Virus record (IMG/VR): IMGVR_UViG_3300037325_000237
Coordinates: 1-37,104 of that record
DNA from: a virus
Reading direction: 5' to 3' (one strand)
Length of the DNA stretch: 37,104 nt
Shown: piece after piece, positions 6,634-13,423 of the stretch
Layout: each line of letters starts with the position of its first letter
How positions within the stretch are numbered: position 1 is the first letter of the stretch
Translations under genes and position numbers: made by a program
The notes under the pieces: generated by a model
Database searches by the model: none
What the model was told of the DNA's origin: nothing
The model's input: the letters and a program-made list of their open reading frames with translations, nothing else

Positions 6634-6877
6634 GGTGAACCTCTCTGCTGAGGTTCAGATAGTCCAAATATTTTGTATTAGTCAAACATAAAAACCAAAT
6701 AAATTGGATTTCTTCAAAATCACTGTATACAGCCGCTAGTTGCTTGGGGCAAATACTACGGAACATAATAAGAACATTTGGTGGGTAATGGTTTGATTCT
6801 AAGGTGTTTAGCGGCGGCGGTGATTCCGCTCGGGTTTGATATTGGGTGGCTGATAGCGCCCATGGCGATGTTTCGAG
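6634..6877. other. Intergenic control region left of the repressor gene
   Basis: This 244-bp AT-rich stretch holds the leftward promoter and two operator-like sites (6663-6707). The part from 6710 to 6877 shows nothing else clear: there is a small GAGCT/AGCTC hairpin at the 3' end of the repressor gene but no T-run behind it. Confidence 0.5.
6657..6707 (-). promoter_or_regulatory. Leftward early promoter with two operator-like sites
   Basis: On - there is TTGACT (6685-6680) as -35, 17 bp of spacer, then CTATCT (6662-6657) as a weak -10, and the first gene starts at 6633. The spacer is filled by the near-palindrome CCAAATATTTTG (6664-6675). A second site, CCAAATAAATTGG (6695-6707), lies just upstream of the -35. 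The 18-mer at 6663-6680 recurs exactly at 7235-7252 in front of the Cro-like gene. A regulator bound here would cover the promoter directly. Confidence 0.7.
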
Positions 6878-7174
6878 CTAGGAGAGCTCCGCGACGATCG
6901 CTTGTTGAATGTCGGCGGGAAGCCTTGAGAGGTCTCCCCCGAGGATAAAATTGTAATCGACCTGAAAAGCTTTGAGATAATAAGTCATTAGCCGTACGGA
7001 GGGCGATCCTGCCTTCTCTTGAGCATGGTAGGTCGTGTATTTTATACCGGCAGCCTCGGCGATATTTTTGCCTGTAAGGCCTGTGATTTTGCGTATGGCT
7101 ACCAGGCGTCGATGTATCGCCTCTGGCGACGTGTCGCCTGCCCCTGCGAGCTTCTCTTTTGCCTCAAAATCCAT
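6878..7174 (-). CDS. Prophage repressor, XRE-type HTH
   Basis: A 98-aa regulator from the ATG at 7174, which has a clear AAGGGG ribosome site; longer starts at 7201 and 7216 have none. Residues about 18-55 form the helix-turn-helix (AIHRRLVAIRKITGLTGKNIAEAAGIKYTTYHAQE). The C-terminal part (LMTYYLKAFQVDYNFILGG) is a short helical extension, too small for a LexA/CI-type self-cleaving domain. It should therefore not be induced by RecA-promoted autocleavage. It is divergent from the Cro-like gene and flanked on both sides by copies of the same operator, so it is the best candidate for the lysogeny repressor. Confidence 0.8.
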   Translation of the reverse strand: MDFEAKEKLAGAGDTSPEAIHRRLVAIRKITGLTGKNIAEAAGIKYTTYHAQEKAGSPSVRLMTYYLKAFQVDYNFILGGDLSRLPADIQQAIVAELS

Positions 7175-7234
7175 GCCCCCTTCTAATCTGATGATGTTCA
7201 TCATGCCTTGCCCCATCTTTTAAATTCTTGCCGA

Positions 7235-7252
7235 TCCAAATATTTTGTATTA
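7235..7252 (+). promoter_or_regulatory. Rightward operator and -10 of the Cro-like gene
   Basis: TCCAAATATTTTGTATTA at 7235-7252 is identical to 6663-6680 in the leftward control region. Its core CCAAATATTTTG is a near-palindrome. TATTAT at 7248-7253 matches a -10 box at five of six positions, with TTCTTG 17 bp upstream as a poor -35. Transcription would then start near 7260, only a few bases before the ATG at 7264. Confidence 0.65.
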
Positions 7253-7263
7253 TGCAGCTTAAG

Positions 7264-7545
7264 ATGGATCACGACGCACGCAATTTCATTGCCGCCTTGG
7301 GCGGCTATCGCTCGGTCGCTTCGGCTTTGAGTAAGCGCGGAACAACCGTGCACATTGCCATGCAGGCCGGGGTATTCCCTGCTTCTTGGTACGACGCTCT
7401 GTGTAAGCTCGCGAAGGCTTCGGGGATCGACGCGCCGGAGCGCTCTCTTTTCTCGTTCCTCCAGCTCGCGGCCAGCGGCGACGCCGATGGCGGTTCCTTT
7501 GATGAGGTCAATTTGGGGGATCGCTTGCATGAACACGCCTCTTGA
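7264..7545 (+). CDS. Cro-like DNA-binding protein
   Basis: A 93-aa protein with an N-terminal helix-turn-helix: FIAALGGYRSVASALSKRG followed by TTVHIAMQAGVFPASWYDAL, the typical pattern of small Cro/YdaS-like regulators. Its gene is divergent from the repressor and begins the rightward early operon. An in-frame ATG at 7252 would add four residues but lies inside the operator/-10. Neither start has a ribosome site, so a leaderless message is plausible. The predicted role is to shut off repressor synthesis and favour lytic growth. The C-terminal third is less conserved-looking and Asp/Gly rich. Confidence 0.75.
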   Translation: MDHDARNFIAALGGYRSVASALSKRGTTVHIAMQAGVFPASWYDALCKLAKASGIDAPERSLFSFLQLAASGDADGGSFDEVNLGDRLHEHAS

Positions 7546-7822
7546 TTCCGTATCAATTTATAGAACAATTACAACAACTTGCGCTGAAGAGTCTTTCCGA
7601 AGCGTCAAGTTTGCAGAAGAATTCAAGGCGCGCTTCGCCCAGCGCTGGGCTGCGTTCCTTCGCTCTGAATTCCAATCGGCCGAGCACATCGGGCGGGTTT
7701 TCGGGGTCACCTCTCGCACCGCGGATAATTGGCGGACCGAGGTTTCAAAGCCGAGCGGCGACACGATCGCCCTGTTTTTCCTACGCTACCCAGAGTCGGT
7801 GGCGTTTTTCATGAACGACTGA
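7529..7822 (+). CDS. Small early protein, HTH-like
   Basis: A 97-aa protein starting inside the last codons of the Cro-like gene (17-bp overlap). Residues 45-85 read like a helix-turn-helix (EHIGRVFGVTSRTADNWRTEVSKPSGDTIALFF). It could be a second regulator, of the CII type, acting on lysogeny promoters or on integrase, by analogy with the gene after cro in lambdoid phages. Its stop codon lies inside the stem of a strong terminator. Confidence 0.65.
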   Translation: MNTPLDSVSIYRTITTTCAEESFRSVKFAEEFKARFAQRWAAFLRSEFQSAEHIGRVFGVTSRTADNWRTEVSKPSGDTIALFFLRYPESVAFFMND

Positions 7823-7849
7823 CTGCCCTGGGCGGTCGGTCTTTTTTTT
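7817..7849 (+). terminator. Strong intrinsic terminator after the cro operon
   Basis: GACTGACTGCC (7817-7827), loop CTG and GGCGGTCGGTC (7831-7841) form an 11-bp stem with two G-U pairs, followed directly by eight T (7842-7849). The stop codon of the preceding gene is within the left arm. Its place between the cro operon and the replication gene is that of tR1 in lambda. Confidence 0.88.
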
Positions 7850-7893
7850 AGCTGGGCGGAATGCCTGGCGCGCTTGCATATCGGGAGGGGCCC

Positions 7894-8763
7894 ATGAGCC
7901 ATGACGCGACAAACTGGGCGATAAAGCAGCGTGGACTTAAGCCTGCGACTAAGCTGTTGCTCTGGCAGCTTGCCGATCGGCATAACAAAGACAGCAGGCG
8001 CTGTGATCCTTCGCAGGATGGCTTGGCCTATGACACCGAGATGCACCGTGCATCCGTGAACCGTCATCTGGACGAGCTAGTGGCGCGTGGCCTGATCCGA
8101 AGGATTGTCGGCATCGATCCTCGCACCAAGCGTCAGCAGCGCACGGCGTACATTTTGGGTTGCGACACTGACCTCTCTGTTCCTGATTTACCCCCAGAAG
8201 CCGTGTCGCAAAATGCGACACGGGATGAAGCCGAAGCCGTGTCGCAAAATGCGACACGGGCCGTGTCGCAAAAAACGCCCGAGCCGTGTCGCAAAAATGG
8301 CGATAGCCGTGTCGCAAATTGCGACACTAACCTTGTAAGAGAACCAGTAATACAACCAGACGCGCCTGCGGCCGCTGGTGGCGGTGTTTTTGATTTCGAT
8401 GATTTCTGGGATGCTTTCCCCAATCGGGTTGATCGCAAATTCGCAGAGGCGGCTTGGGATGTGGCGCTGGATGCCGGTGCCGACGCGTCCGAGGTAATCG
8501 CTGCCGCTCGGTCCTATGCTGGCTCTGATGTGGTCAAGCGCGGTTTCCCGAAAAAGCCCCAGAATTGGCTTGCTGCTGAAAACTGGCACGACGCGGCGAC
8601 GCCTGCGGTGGCTAAGAGCCTGCCGGAAGTTCCCACCGCTGTGGCCGATATCATTTCGGGCAATCCCGCGCGGTGCCGCTCGATCTCCGCAACCAAGGCG
8701 CGCGAGTTCATCGCCGCTGCCCTGGTAACCCAATCTCAATGCCAAGCTGTAGGTGTCCTGTGA
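7894..8763 (+). CDS. Replication initiator-like protein (lambda O-like role)
   Basis: A 289-aa protein from the ATG at 7894 (ribosome site GGGAGGGG). Residues 1-90 are a winged helix-turn-helix with the pattern KPATKLLLWQLADRHN, then QDGLAYDTEMHRASVNRHLDELVARGLI, typical of phage and plasmid replication initiators. Residues 104-142 are a low-complexity linker with repeated VSQNATR-type units, encoded by an array of GTGTCGCA repeats that is probably the origin itself. The C-terminal part (FDDFWDAFPNRVDRK...AAWDVALDAGADASEVIAAARSY) is the domain often seen at the end of such phage proteins, with Trp-rich helices. The initiator would bind its own gene and recruit host helicase; no helicase or loader gene is seen. 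Confidence 0.8.
   Translation: MSHDATNWAIKQRGLKPATKLLLWQLADRHNKDSRRCDPSQDGLAYDTEMHRASVNRHLDELVARGLIRRIVGIDPRTKRQQRTAYILGCDTDLSVPDLPPEAVSQNATRDEAEAVSQNATRAVSQKTPEPCRKNGDSRVANCDTNLVREPVIQPDAPAAAGGGVFDFDDFWDAFPNRVDRKFAEAAWDVALDAGADASEVIAAARSYAGSDVVKRGFPKKPQNWLAAENWHDAATPAVAKSLPEVPTAVADIISGNPARCRSISATKAREFIAAALVTQSQCQAVGVL
8160..8328. repeat. Iteron/palindrome array inside the replication gene (putative origin)
   Basis: The octamer GTGTCGCA occurs five times forward (8203, 8239, 8263, 8286, 8309) and its complement TGCGACAC four times (8161, 8214, 8250, 8320). Two units are perfect palindromes with arms CCGTGTCGCA and TGCGACACGG around AAA (8201-8223 and 8237-8259); a third has GTGTCGCAA and TTGCGACAC around one A (8309-8327). 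All lie in the linker of the initiator gene, as the lambda origin lies in gene O. Confidence 0.8.
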
Positions 8764-9041
8764 GCCCATCAATCCATTCCGACGTGAAAGCCAACGGGAC
8801 GCGCTTTGGCGATGCCTACGTGACCGTGGACGAGGAGGCGGGGGACGCGGTCCTGGTCGTTGATGTCGTCGGCATGCGCCTGCAGAAGCATCGCTACCAC
8901 TCGCTCGAGGAAGTCGTTGCCGCCCATGCCGCCCAGCGCGGTCGGGCTGCCTACGATCATGTGGCTCGGGATGTGTGCTCGGCTCTGTCCTATGCTGGCA
9001 AGCGGTTGCGCGGGTCGATCGAAACCAAGGCCCAGCGCTGA
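8760..9041 (+). CDS. Small early protein, unknown function
   Basis: A 93-aa protein starting with GTG that overlaps the TGA of the replication gene (GTGA). It has a beta-rich first half (RFGDAYVTVDEEAGDAVLVVDVVG) and a helical second half with basic ends. The following gene overlaps its stop by one base. It is part of the replication-recombination operon but I do not recognise it. Confidence 0.62.
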   Translation: MSPSIHSDVKANGTRFGDAYVTVDEEAGDAVLVVDVVGMRLQKHRYHSLEEVVAAHAAQRGRAAYDHVARDVCSALSYAGKRLRGSIETKAQR

Positions 9042-9436
9042 TGGAGCGCATGTCGGCTGCCGAGTTCAATATGGCACAGATCGCCAAGGCTGCTGGTACG
9101 CCGGCCGGGTCTAAATATCGCGCCGAGCCTGTGATCGTTGATGGCATCCGGTTCGATTCTAAGCATGAGGCTAGGCGCTGGGCGCAGCTGCAGCTGCTCG
9201 TCCGTGCCGGCGTGATCCGTGATCTGAAACGCCAGGTCGCGATTATGCTCGAGGGGCGTGACGGTCCGGTTCTGACGCGCACTGGCAAGCATATGCGCCT
9301 GACGCTTGATTTCTCGTACATTGAGGTCGCCACCGGCCTGCAGGTCTTTGAGGATCCTAAAGGCATGCCGACACGTGACTATGAGGTCCGTCGTGCGATC
9401 GCTGCCGCCCAAGGTGTCACGGTGATCGAGGTATGA
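9041..9436 (+). CDS. DUF1064 family, PD-(D/E)xK nuclease-like protein
   Basis: A 131-aa protein with the DUF1064 pattern: KYRAEPVIVDGIRFDSKHEARRW near residues 24-46, then RDLKRQVAI, a LDFSYIEV strand and VFEDPKGMPT. The arrangement E (in HEARRW), D (in LDFSY) and ExxK-like EDPKG fits a small PD-(D/E)xK nuclease. Members are found in phage replication modules and are suspected of DNA branch or end processing; the biochemical role is not settled. Its ATG overlaps the previous stop (TGATG) and its end overlaps the next gene by ATGA. Confidence 0.8.
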   Translation: MERMSAAEFNMAQIAKAAGTPAGSKYRAEPVIVDGIRFDSKHEARRWAQLQLLVRAGVIRDLKRQVAIMLEGRDGPVLTRTGKHMRLTLDFSYIEVATGLQVFEDPKGMPTRDYEVRRAIAAAQGVTVIEV

Positions 9437-10128
9437 GCCGCGCAAACCGATCCTCTGCAGTCATGCAGCAGCGCGATCCTTCCCTGGACAAAGTGGACGA
9501 CTTTCCAACGCCTATGTGGGCGACGCGCGCTGTGATCGAATGGTTGCGCGGCGCTGGGCGTGATCTGTCGGCTGACACCGTGCGCGAGCCCTGTGCCAAT
9601 CGGGGCTATATGGTCGCTGCCCTGGATGAGGGGTGCGCTTCCGTCGTCGCGTCTGATCTGATGGATTATGGCGTTGGCTTTCCTGTCGTCGACTACCTCG
9701 CCGGTCCGGTACCGGAGCTGGTCGACTGGACGTTCATCAATCCGCCTTTTGCATATGCGCAGGAATTCATTGATCGGGCGCGGCGGTCGTCACGCAAAGG
9801 CGTGGCGGTGTTCTGTCGCCTCGCCTTTGCCGAAGGTGCGACGCGGCATCGCGAGCTGTTTTCAGTCACGCCTCCTACCTTCGTCCTGCCGTTTTCCGAG
9901 CGGGTCGTGATCCATCGATCGAAGATGCGGCGCGCGGGAGAGCGGTATTGGGATGCGAAGGCAAACAAGGGCAAGGGCGGCTGGCGTAACGCGTCTACCG
10001 CTACCGCCTATTGCTGGATGATCTGGCTTTCCGAGGATGTGCCTTTGCGCCCGGCTCTCGATTGGATTGGGCCGTGCCGCGAGCGGCTCGAGCGCCCTGG
10101 TGACTACGAGGTGCGTGGCAATGTGTGA
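9433..10128 (+). CDS. SAM-dependent DNA methyltransferase-like protein (NPPF)
   Basis: A 231-aa protein with a methyltransferase-like fold. REPCANRGYM (about 54-63) corresponds to the SAM-binding motif I of adenine methyltransferases (compare EPSAGxG), ASDLMDYG to the acidic second strand, and DWTFINPPFAYAQEF (about 98-112) to the NPPF catalytic motif typical of N6-adenine enzymes. After motif IV the protein is shorter than most, and the target-recognition part is small. It may methylate phage DNA to escape host restriction, or mark it for replication. It overlaps its neighbours at both ends. Confidence 0.75.
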   Translation: MSRANRSSAVMQQRDPSLDKVDDFPTPMWATRAVIEWLRGAGRDLSADTVREPCANRGYMVAALDEGCASVVASDLMDYGVGFPVVDYLAGPVPELVDWTFINPPFAYAQEFIDRARRSSRKGVAVFCRLAFAEGATRHRELFSVTPPTFVLPFSERVVIHRSKMRRAGERYWDAKANKGKGGWRNASTATAYCWMIWLSEDVPLRPALDWIGPCRERLERPGDYEVRGNV

Positions 10129-10519
10129 GGACCTGTCCGACTTGCCGCGGTCGGCTGCTGAAATCGCAGAGGTCATCGGTCGTGAGCTGGCGCTCGATCT
10201 TATCGCCTCTCTGCCGCAGGCCGGCTCGCGCACATGGCGGCGCGGCCTCTACGTGCCAAAGACGCTCCCTGTCGATCACTGGCTTGTGCGCAAGCTGGGC
10301 TGGAAGATGGCCCAGCGTCTAAGCCGCGCCTTTGCGGGCATGATCCTGCAGCCGGCCAATTGCCGCGTGATCGAGCGGCGCTTTCACCACCAGGCAATTC
10401 CGGACCTCATTCGGGACGGCTTGCCTGTCGAAGAGGTGGCCGAGCTCACGCGGCTCTCGGCTTACCGCGTTCGCGAGATCGCCTCGCTTGCCGCTGTTCC
10501 CCAACTGGAAAGGGCATAA
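10121..10519 (+). CDS. Mor/C-like transcription regulator
   Basis: A 132-aa protein from the ATG at 10121, overlapping the preceding stop by 8 bp. The order of elements fits the Mor/C family of Mu-like phages: a helix followed by RRGLYVPKTLPVDHWLVRKLG in the dimerisation part, then a C-terminal helix-turn-helix (IRDGLPVEEVAELTRLSAYRVREIASL). Mor and C activate middle and late promoters. Here the gene ends two bases before the endolysin, first gene of the lysis and virion block, so it is a good candidate for the late activator. Family assignment is by pattern only. Confidence 0.68.
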   Translation: MCEDLSDLPRSAAEIAEVIGRELALDLIASLPQAGSRTWRRGLYVPKTLPVDHWLVRKLGWKMAQRLSRAFAGMILQPANCRVIERRFHHQAIPDLIRDGLPVEEVAELTRLSAYRVREIASLAAVPQLERA

Positions 10520-10521
10520 CC

Positions 10522-11367
10522 GTGTCCAGCTCTCGAATTCTTACCGTGTCGGCTATCGCGCTCATGTGCGGCGTGTCGGCTACCAGCCGATTCTCTGCCA
10601 ATGCCGAGGCGGTAATCGCTGCGCTCGATGTGCGGGCCGTGGGTGCTGGTCTTAATGAGCCTGCCGTCCTGGCGCAGTATCTCGCCCAAGTGGCGCATGA
10701 GAGCGGCCGCTTCATGTGGGACGAGGAGGTCTGGGGTCCAACGGCCGCGCAGGCGCGCTATGAGACGCGTACCGACCTGGGCAACACTTCGGTCATCGAT
10801 GGCGACGGAAAGCTGTTAAAAGGCCGCACGTCGATCATGGTGACGGGTGGCGACAACTATCGCCGGTTCCGCGATTGGTGCCGCGCGCTGTTCCCCGACG
10901 TGCCTGACTTCGAAGCCGAACCCCATCGCATCTTGGACGATCCCTGGGAGGGGCTTGCCCCTATCTGGTTCTGGGAGACCAACGACCTCAATCGCTATGC
11001 ACGGCGCGGCGATATCGAGATGGTGACGAAGACGATCAATGGGGGGCTGAATGGCTACGCGGATCGCTTGGCGCTCTATCCGCGCTGCGCCCTGGTTCTG
11101 CTTGGCTACAATCCCGATGCGGTTGCCTCGTTTCAGCGCGCTGTCCGCATGACCGTGGTGGACGGTATCGCCGGGCCTATGACGCGCGCGGCGATGCATG
11201 GCGCTTTGTCGGAGCTTCCACACTGGTTCCCATCGGAGACAGGCGTGGTGCTGGCTGGCGACGATCCTGCGCCGGCGCAGATGCCCACGAGCGCGCCAGA
11301 GGCGCTGGCGGCGATCCGTGGTGTCTTATCTCGTTACGACCTGTCCTTAACGGCTAAAGGAGCCTGA
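10522..11367 (+). CDS. Endolysin: GH19 chitinase/lysozyme-like with peptidoglycan-binding domain
   Basis: A 281-aa protein with a GTG start preceded by AAAGGG. Residues about 30-190 match the glycoside hydrolase 19 type of phage lysins: YLAQVAHESGRF at 53-64 with the probable catalytic Glu60, then ARYETRTDLGNT, GRTSIMVTGGDNYRRF, and NGGLNGYADR. Residues about 195-235 (GYNPDAVASFQRAVRMTVVDGIAGPMTRAAM) are a peptidoglycan-binding domain. It would cleave murein at the end of the lytic cycle. The N-terminus is only moderately hydrophobic (ILTVSAIALMCGVSA), so export by a signal-arrest segment is possible but uncertain. The holin gene follows after 2 bp. Confidence 0.87.
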   Translation: MSSSRILTVSAIALMCGVSATSRFSANAEAVIAALDVRAVGAGLNEPAVLAQYLAQVAHESGRFMWDEEVWGPTAAQARYETRTDLGNTSVIDGDGKLLKGRTSIMVTGGDNYRRFRDWCRALFPDVPDFEAEPHRILDDPWEGLAPIWFWETNDLNRYARRGDIEMVTKTINGGLNGYADRLALYPRCALVLLGYNPDAVASFQRAVRMTVVDGIAGPMTRAAMHGALSELPHWFPSETGVVLAGDDPAPAQMPTSAPEALAAIRGVLSRYDLSLTAKGA

Positions 11368-11369
11368 AC

Positions 11370-11585
11370 ATGCAATCTTACAAATCTCCGTTTCAGTCTA
11401 TCGGAGTGGGTGGCGCATTTGCTGCGATCTTCATAGGTATTGCCCAAGTGCTTGGTTATACGATTGAGCCAAGTCACGCGAAGGATTTGGGCGAGCTAAT
11501 CGCAGGTGGCGTCACGATTATCGCAGGCGTTGCCGCAGCTGTCGGGCGCATCCGAGCCTCTGCTCGTATCCGCCTTCGCGGCTGA
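11370..11585 (+). CDS. Holin-like small membrane protein
   Basis: A 71-aa protein with two hydrophobic segments (about residues 11-31 and 42-58), a short polar turn between them and a basic tail ending in RIRASARIRLRG. That is the build of a class II holin. A strong AAGGAG ribosome site lies eight bases before the ATG. Placed directly after the endolysin gene, it would form the membrane lesion that releases the enzyme. No separate spanin gene is evident. Confidence 0.78.
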   Translation: MQSYKSPFQSIGVGGAFAAIFIGIAQVLGYTIEPSHAKDLGELIAGGVTIIAGVAAAVGRIRASARIRLRG

Positions 11586-11702
11586 CACGGTTTTTGATTC
11601 TTGGCTGGTCAGCTGAGGATGCGCGACGTTGCGTCCCCTCGGGACGGCGCGCTCAACCGGCAGGTGCTGCTCCTCCTCGTTGCAGCGCCTGCCACCTTTC
11701 AC

Positions 11703-11725
11703 GGGTCCTTCCCCCAGGGGGACCC
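11703..11725 (+). other. GC-rich hairpin between holin and next gene
   Basis: GGGTCC (11703-11708) pairs with GGACCC (11720-11725), and inside it TCCCCC (11710-11715) and GGGGGA (11717-11722) form a competing palindrome around one A. There is no T-run behind it, so it is not an ordinary terminator. It could slow the polymerase or ribosome, or be a processing site that separates the lysis message from the packaging genes. The 154 bp between the holin and the next gene hold no clear gene. Confidence 0.45.
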
Positions 11726-11739
11726 CATGCGGGTGTGTT

Positions 11740-12039
11740 ATGTCGCAAAAAACTACTTTTGAGTGGCCGAAAAACTCCATTTCGTTTCGTTTTGGATTTT
11801 TGGTGTCTTGGTGCTGGCGTCATAGCCTGCGGCCTTTTGCGTGGCGTTTTAAGTTCGAGCGCGGCTCTTATCGCTACTTTCAAAACGAAATGACCGGCGA
11901 TCGCAAAGCGAAATGGATCGGTGCTGGATACTCCCCCGTCGACACCGATTGGCTTCGTTCTGCTCCGAGCGGCTCCGCCTGGTTCATTGCACCTTTCGTC
12001 GGTCGCGTTGATCTGGTCGCGGGAGGCAGCGTTGTCTGA
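11740..12039 (+). CDS. Small basic/aromatic protein, unknown function
   Basis: A 99-aa protein rich in Trp, Phe, Tyr and Arg. The central section (FKFERGSYRYFQNEMTGDRKAKWIGAGYSPVDTDWL) reads like a compact beta structure and is the best sign that the frame is real. The ATG has no obvious ribosome site. The stop overlaps the TTG start of the ParB-methyltransferase gene. Not recognised; it could assist DNA modification or packaging by position only. Confidence 0.5.
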   Translation: MSQKTTFEWPKNSISFRFGFLVSWCWRHSLRPFAWRFKFERGSYRYFQNEMTGDRKAKWIGAGYSPVDTDWLRSAPSGSAWFIAPFVGRVDLVAGGSVV

Positions 12040-13423
12040 TCTCATCCTGCCGTCCAATATCGAGCTCATCGCTCCGTCCGATCTGGTCGCCTTCTCTCGC
12101 AATTCGCGGACCCACTCTGACGAGCAGGTTCTGCAGATCGTCGCCTCGATCCAGGAGTTCGGTTTTACCAATCCGATCTTGATCTCTGGCGATGGCGAAA
12201 TCATCGCCGGCCACGGCCGCGTCCTGGCTGCCGAGCGTTTGGGCATGGCCGAGGTTCCGTGCCTGCGCTTGTCCCATCTTTCGGACGAGCAGCGCCGCGC
12301 CTATGTGATCGCGGACAACAAACTTGCCGAAAACGCCGGCTGGGACAAAGAGCTGCTGGCGCTTGAGCTGGGCGAGCTGCGCGACCTGGGCTTTGGCATC
12401 GATGTGATCGGCTTCTCGAAAGACGAGCTTGAGCTGCTGTTCCTGGACGGCGACGATATCGACGGCGAAGGCAACACCGACGACGACGCGGTTCCTGATG
12501 CCGGCGACGGCTATGTCTCGTCTGAGGGCGATGTCTGGGTTCTTGGCGATCATTTGGTGATGTGCGGGGATTCCACCGTGGAGAGCGACTTCTCCGAGCT
12601 GATGGGTTCCGAGCTGGCTGACCTTTGCTGGACCGATCCGCCCTATAATGTGAATTACGAGGGCTCGGCCGGTAAAATCAAAAATGACCACATGGAAGGC
12701 GGGGCGTTTCGTCAGTTCCTGCTCGACTGCTTTGGGCTGGTCGCGTCCTACCTGCATGCCGGCGCGAGCTGCTATGTGGCGCATGCCGATACCGAGGGCC
12801 GGTCGTTCCGTGGGGCGTTCCAGGACAGCGGGTTTAAAACCTCCGGCTGCCTGGTCTGGATCAAACCTTCGCTTGTCCTGGGCCGGTCCGACTATCAGTG
12901 GCAGCACGAGCCGATCCTTTATGGATGGAAAGAAGGCGCGGCGCATCGCTGGTTTGGCGGTCGGAAGCAGACCACGGTTCTGAATGCCGAGGCGGCTCCC
13001 TTCGTGGTGACGGCTGACGGCGCTGTCGAAATCGACACCGGCGAGACAACGCTGCGCATCTCTGGGTCCGATTTGAAGGTGGAGGAGCTGGTCGGCTCCG
13101 TCATCCGGCATGAAAAGCCGCGCAAGAGCGGCGAGCATCCGACGATGAAGCCGGTCGGTCTCATCCTGCGCATGCTCAAAAACAGCTCGCAGCGCGGCGA
13201 CATCGTGCTCGATCCGTTTGGCGGTTCCGGCTCGACCTTGATCGCTGCGCAAAAGAGCGGCCGGCGCGCGCGCCTGATGGAGCTGGATCCGCGTTTCGTC
13301 GACGTGATCGTGCGGCGCTGGCAGGAGTGGTCTGGTCTTAAGGCGCATCTGCGCAGTTCGGGCGAAAGCTACGATGCGTTGGCGGCGAGCCGGGGCGAGC
13401 GGAAAGCGGCGGCTGATGGCTAG
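12032..13423 (+). CDS. ParB-like domain fused to DNA methyltransferase
   Basis: A 463-aa fusion with a TTG start, chosen for the GGGAGG ribosome site five bases upstream and for overlap with the previous stop. Residues 1-85 are a ParB/Srx-like domain with GEIIAGHGR at 55-63. Residues 165-440 are a DNA methyltransferase with TDPPY at 201-205 before FGGSGST at 396-402; that motif order marks a beta-class N6-adenine or N4-cytosine enzyme. Between them residues about 314-358 form an acidic beta-rich insertion before the HEKPRKSGEHPTMKP segment. Such fusions are frequent beside terminase genes in alphaproteobacterial prophages. Likely role: modification of phage DNA before packaging, for protection or marking. 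Confidence 0.9.
   Translation: MSDLILPSNIELIAPSDLVAFSRNSRTHSDEQVLQIVASIQEFGFTNPILISGDGEIIAGHGRVLAAERLGMAEVPCLRLSHLSDEQRRAYVIADNKLAENAGWDKELLALELGELRDLGFGIDVIGFSKDELELLFLDGDDIDGEGNTDDDAVPDAGDGYVSSEGDVWVLGDHLVMCGDSTVESDFSELMGSELADLCWTDPPYNVNYEGSAGKIKNDHMEGGAFRQFLLDCFGLVASYLHAGASCYVAHADTEGRSFRGAFQDSGFKTSGCLVWIKPSLVLGRSDYQWQHEPILYGWKEGAAHRWFGGRKQTTVLNAEAAPFVVTADGAVEIDTGETTLRISGSDLKVEELVGSVIRHEKPRKSGEHPTMKPVGLILRMLKNSSQRGDIVLDPFGGSGSTLIAAQKSGRRARLMELDPRFVDVIVRRWQEWSGLKAHLRSSGESYDALAASRGERKAAADG

Noticed and set aside
8201-8328. CRISPR array
   Set aside because: Units are short palindromes at uneven distances (24-36 bp) with no spacers of constant length, and they lie within a protein gene. Iterons explain them better.
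8188-9366. 392-aa open frame on - over the replication region
   Set aside because: It lies opposite three overlapping + genes with good motifs and consists of Arg/Ser-rich low-quality sequence.
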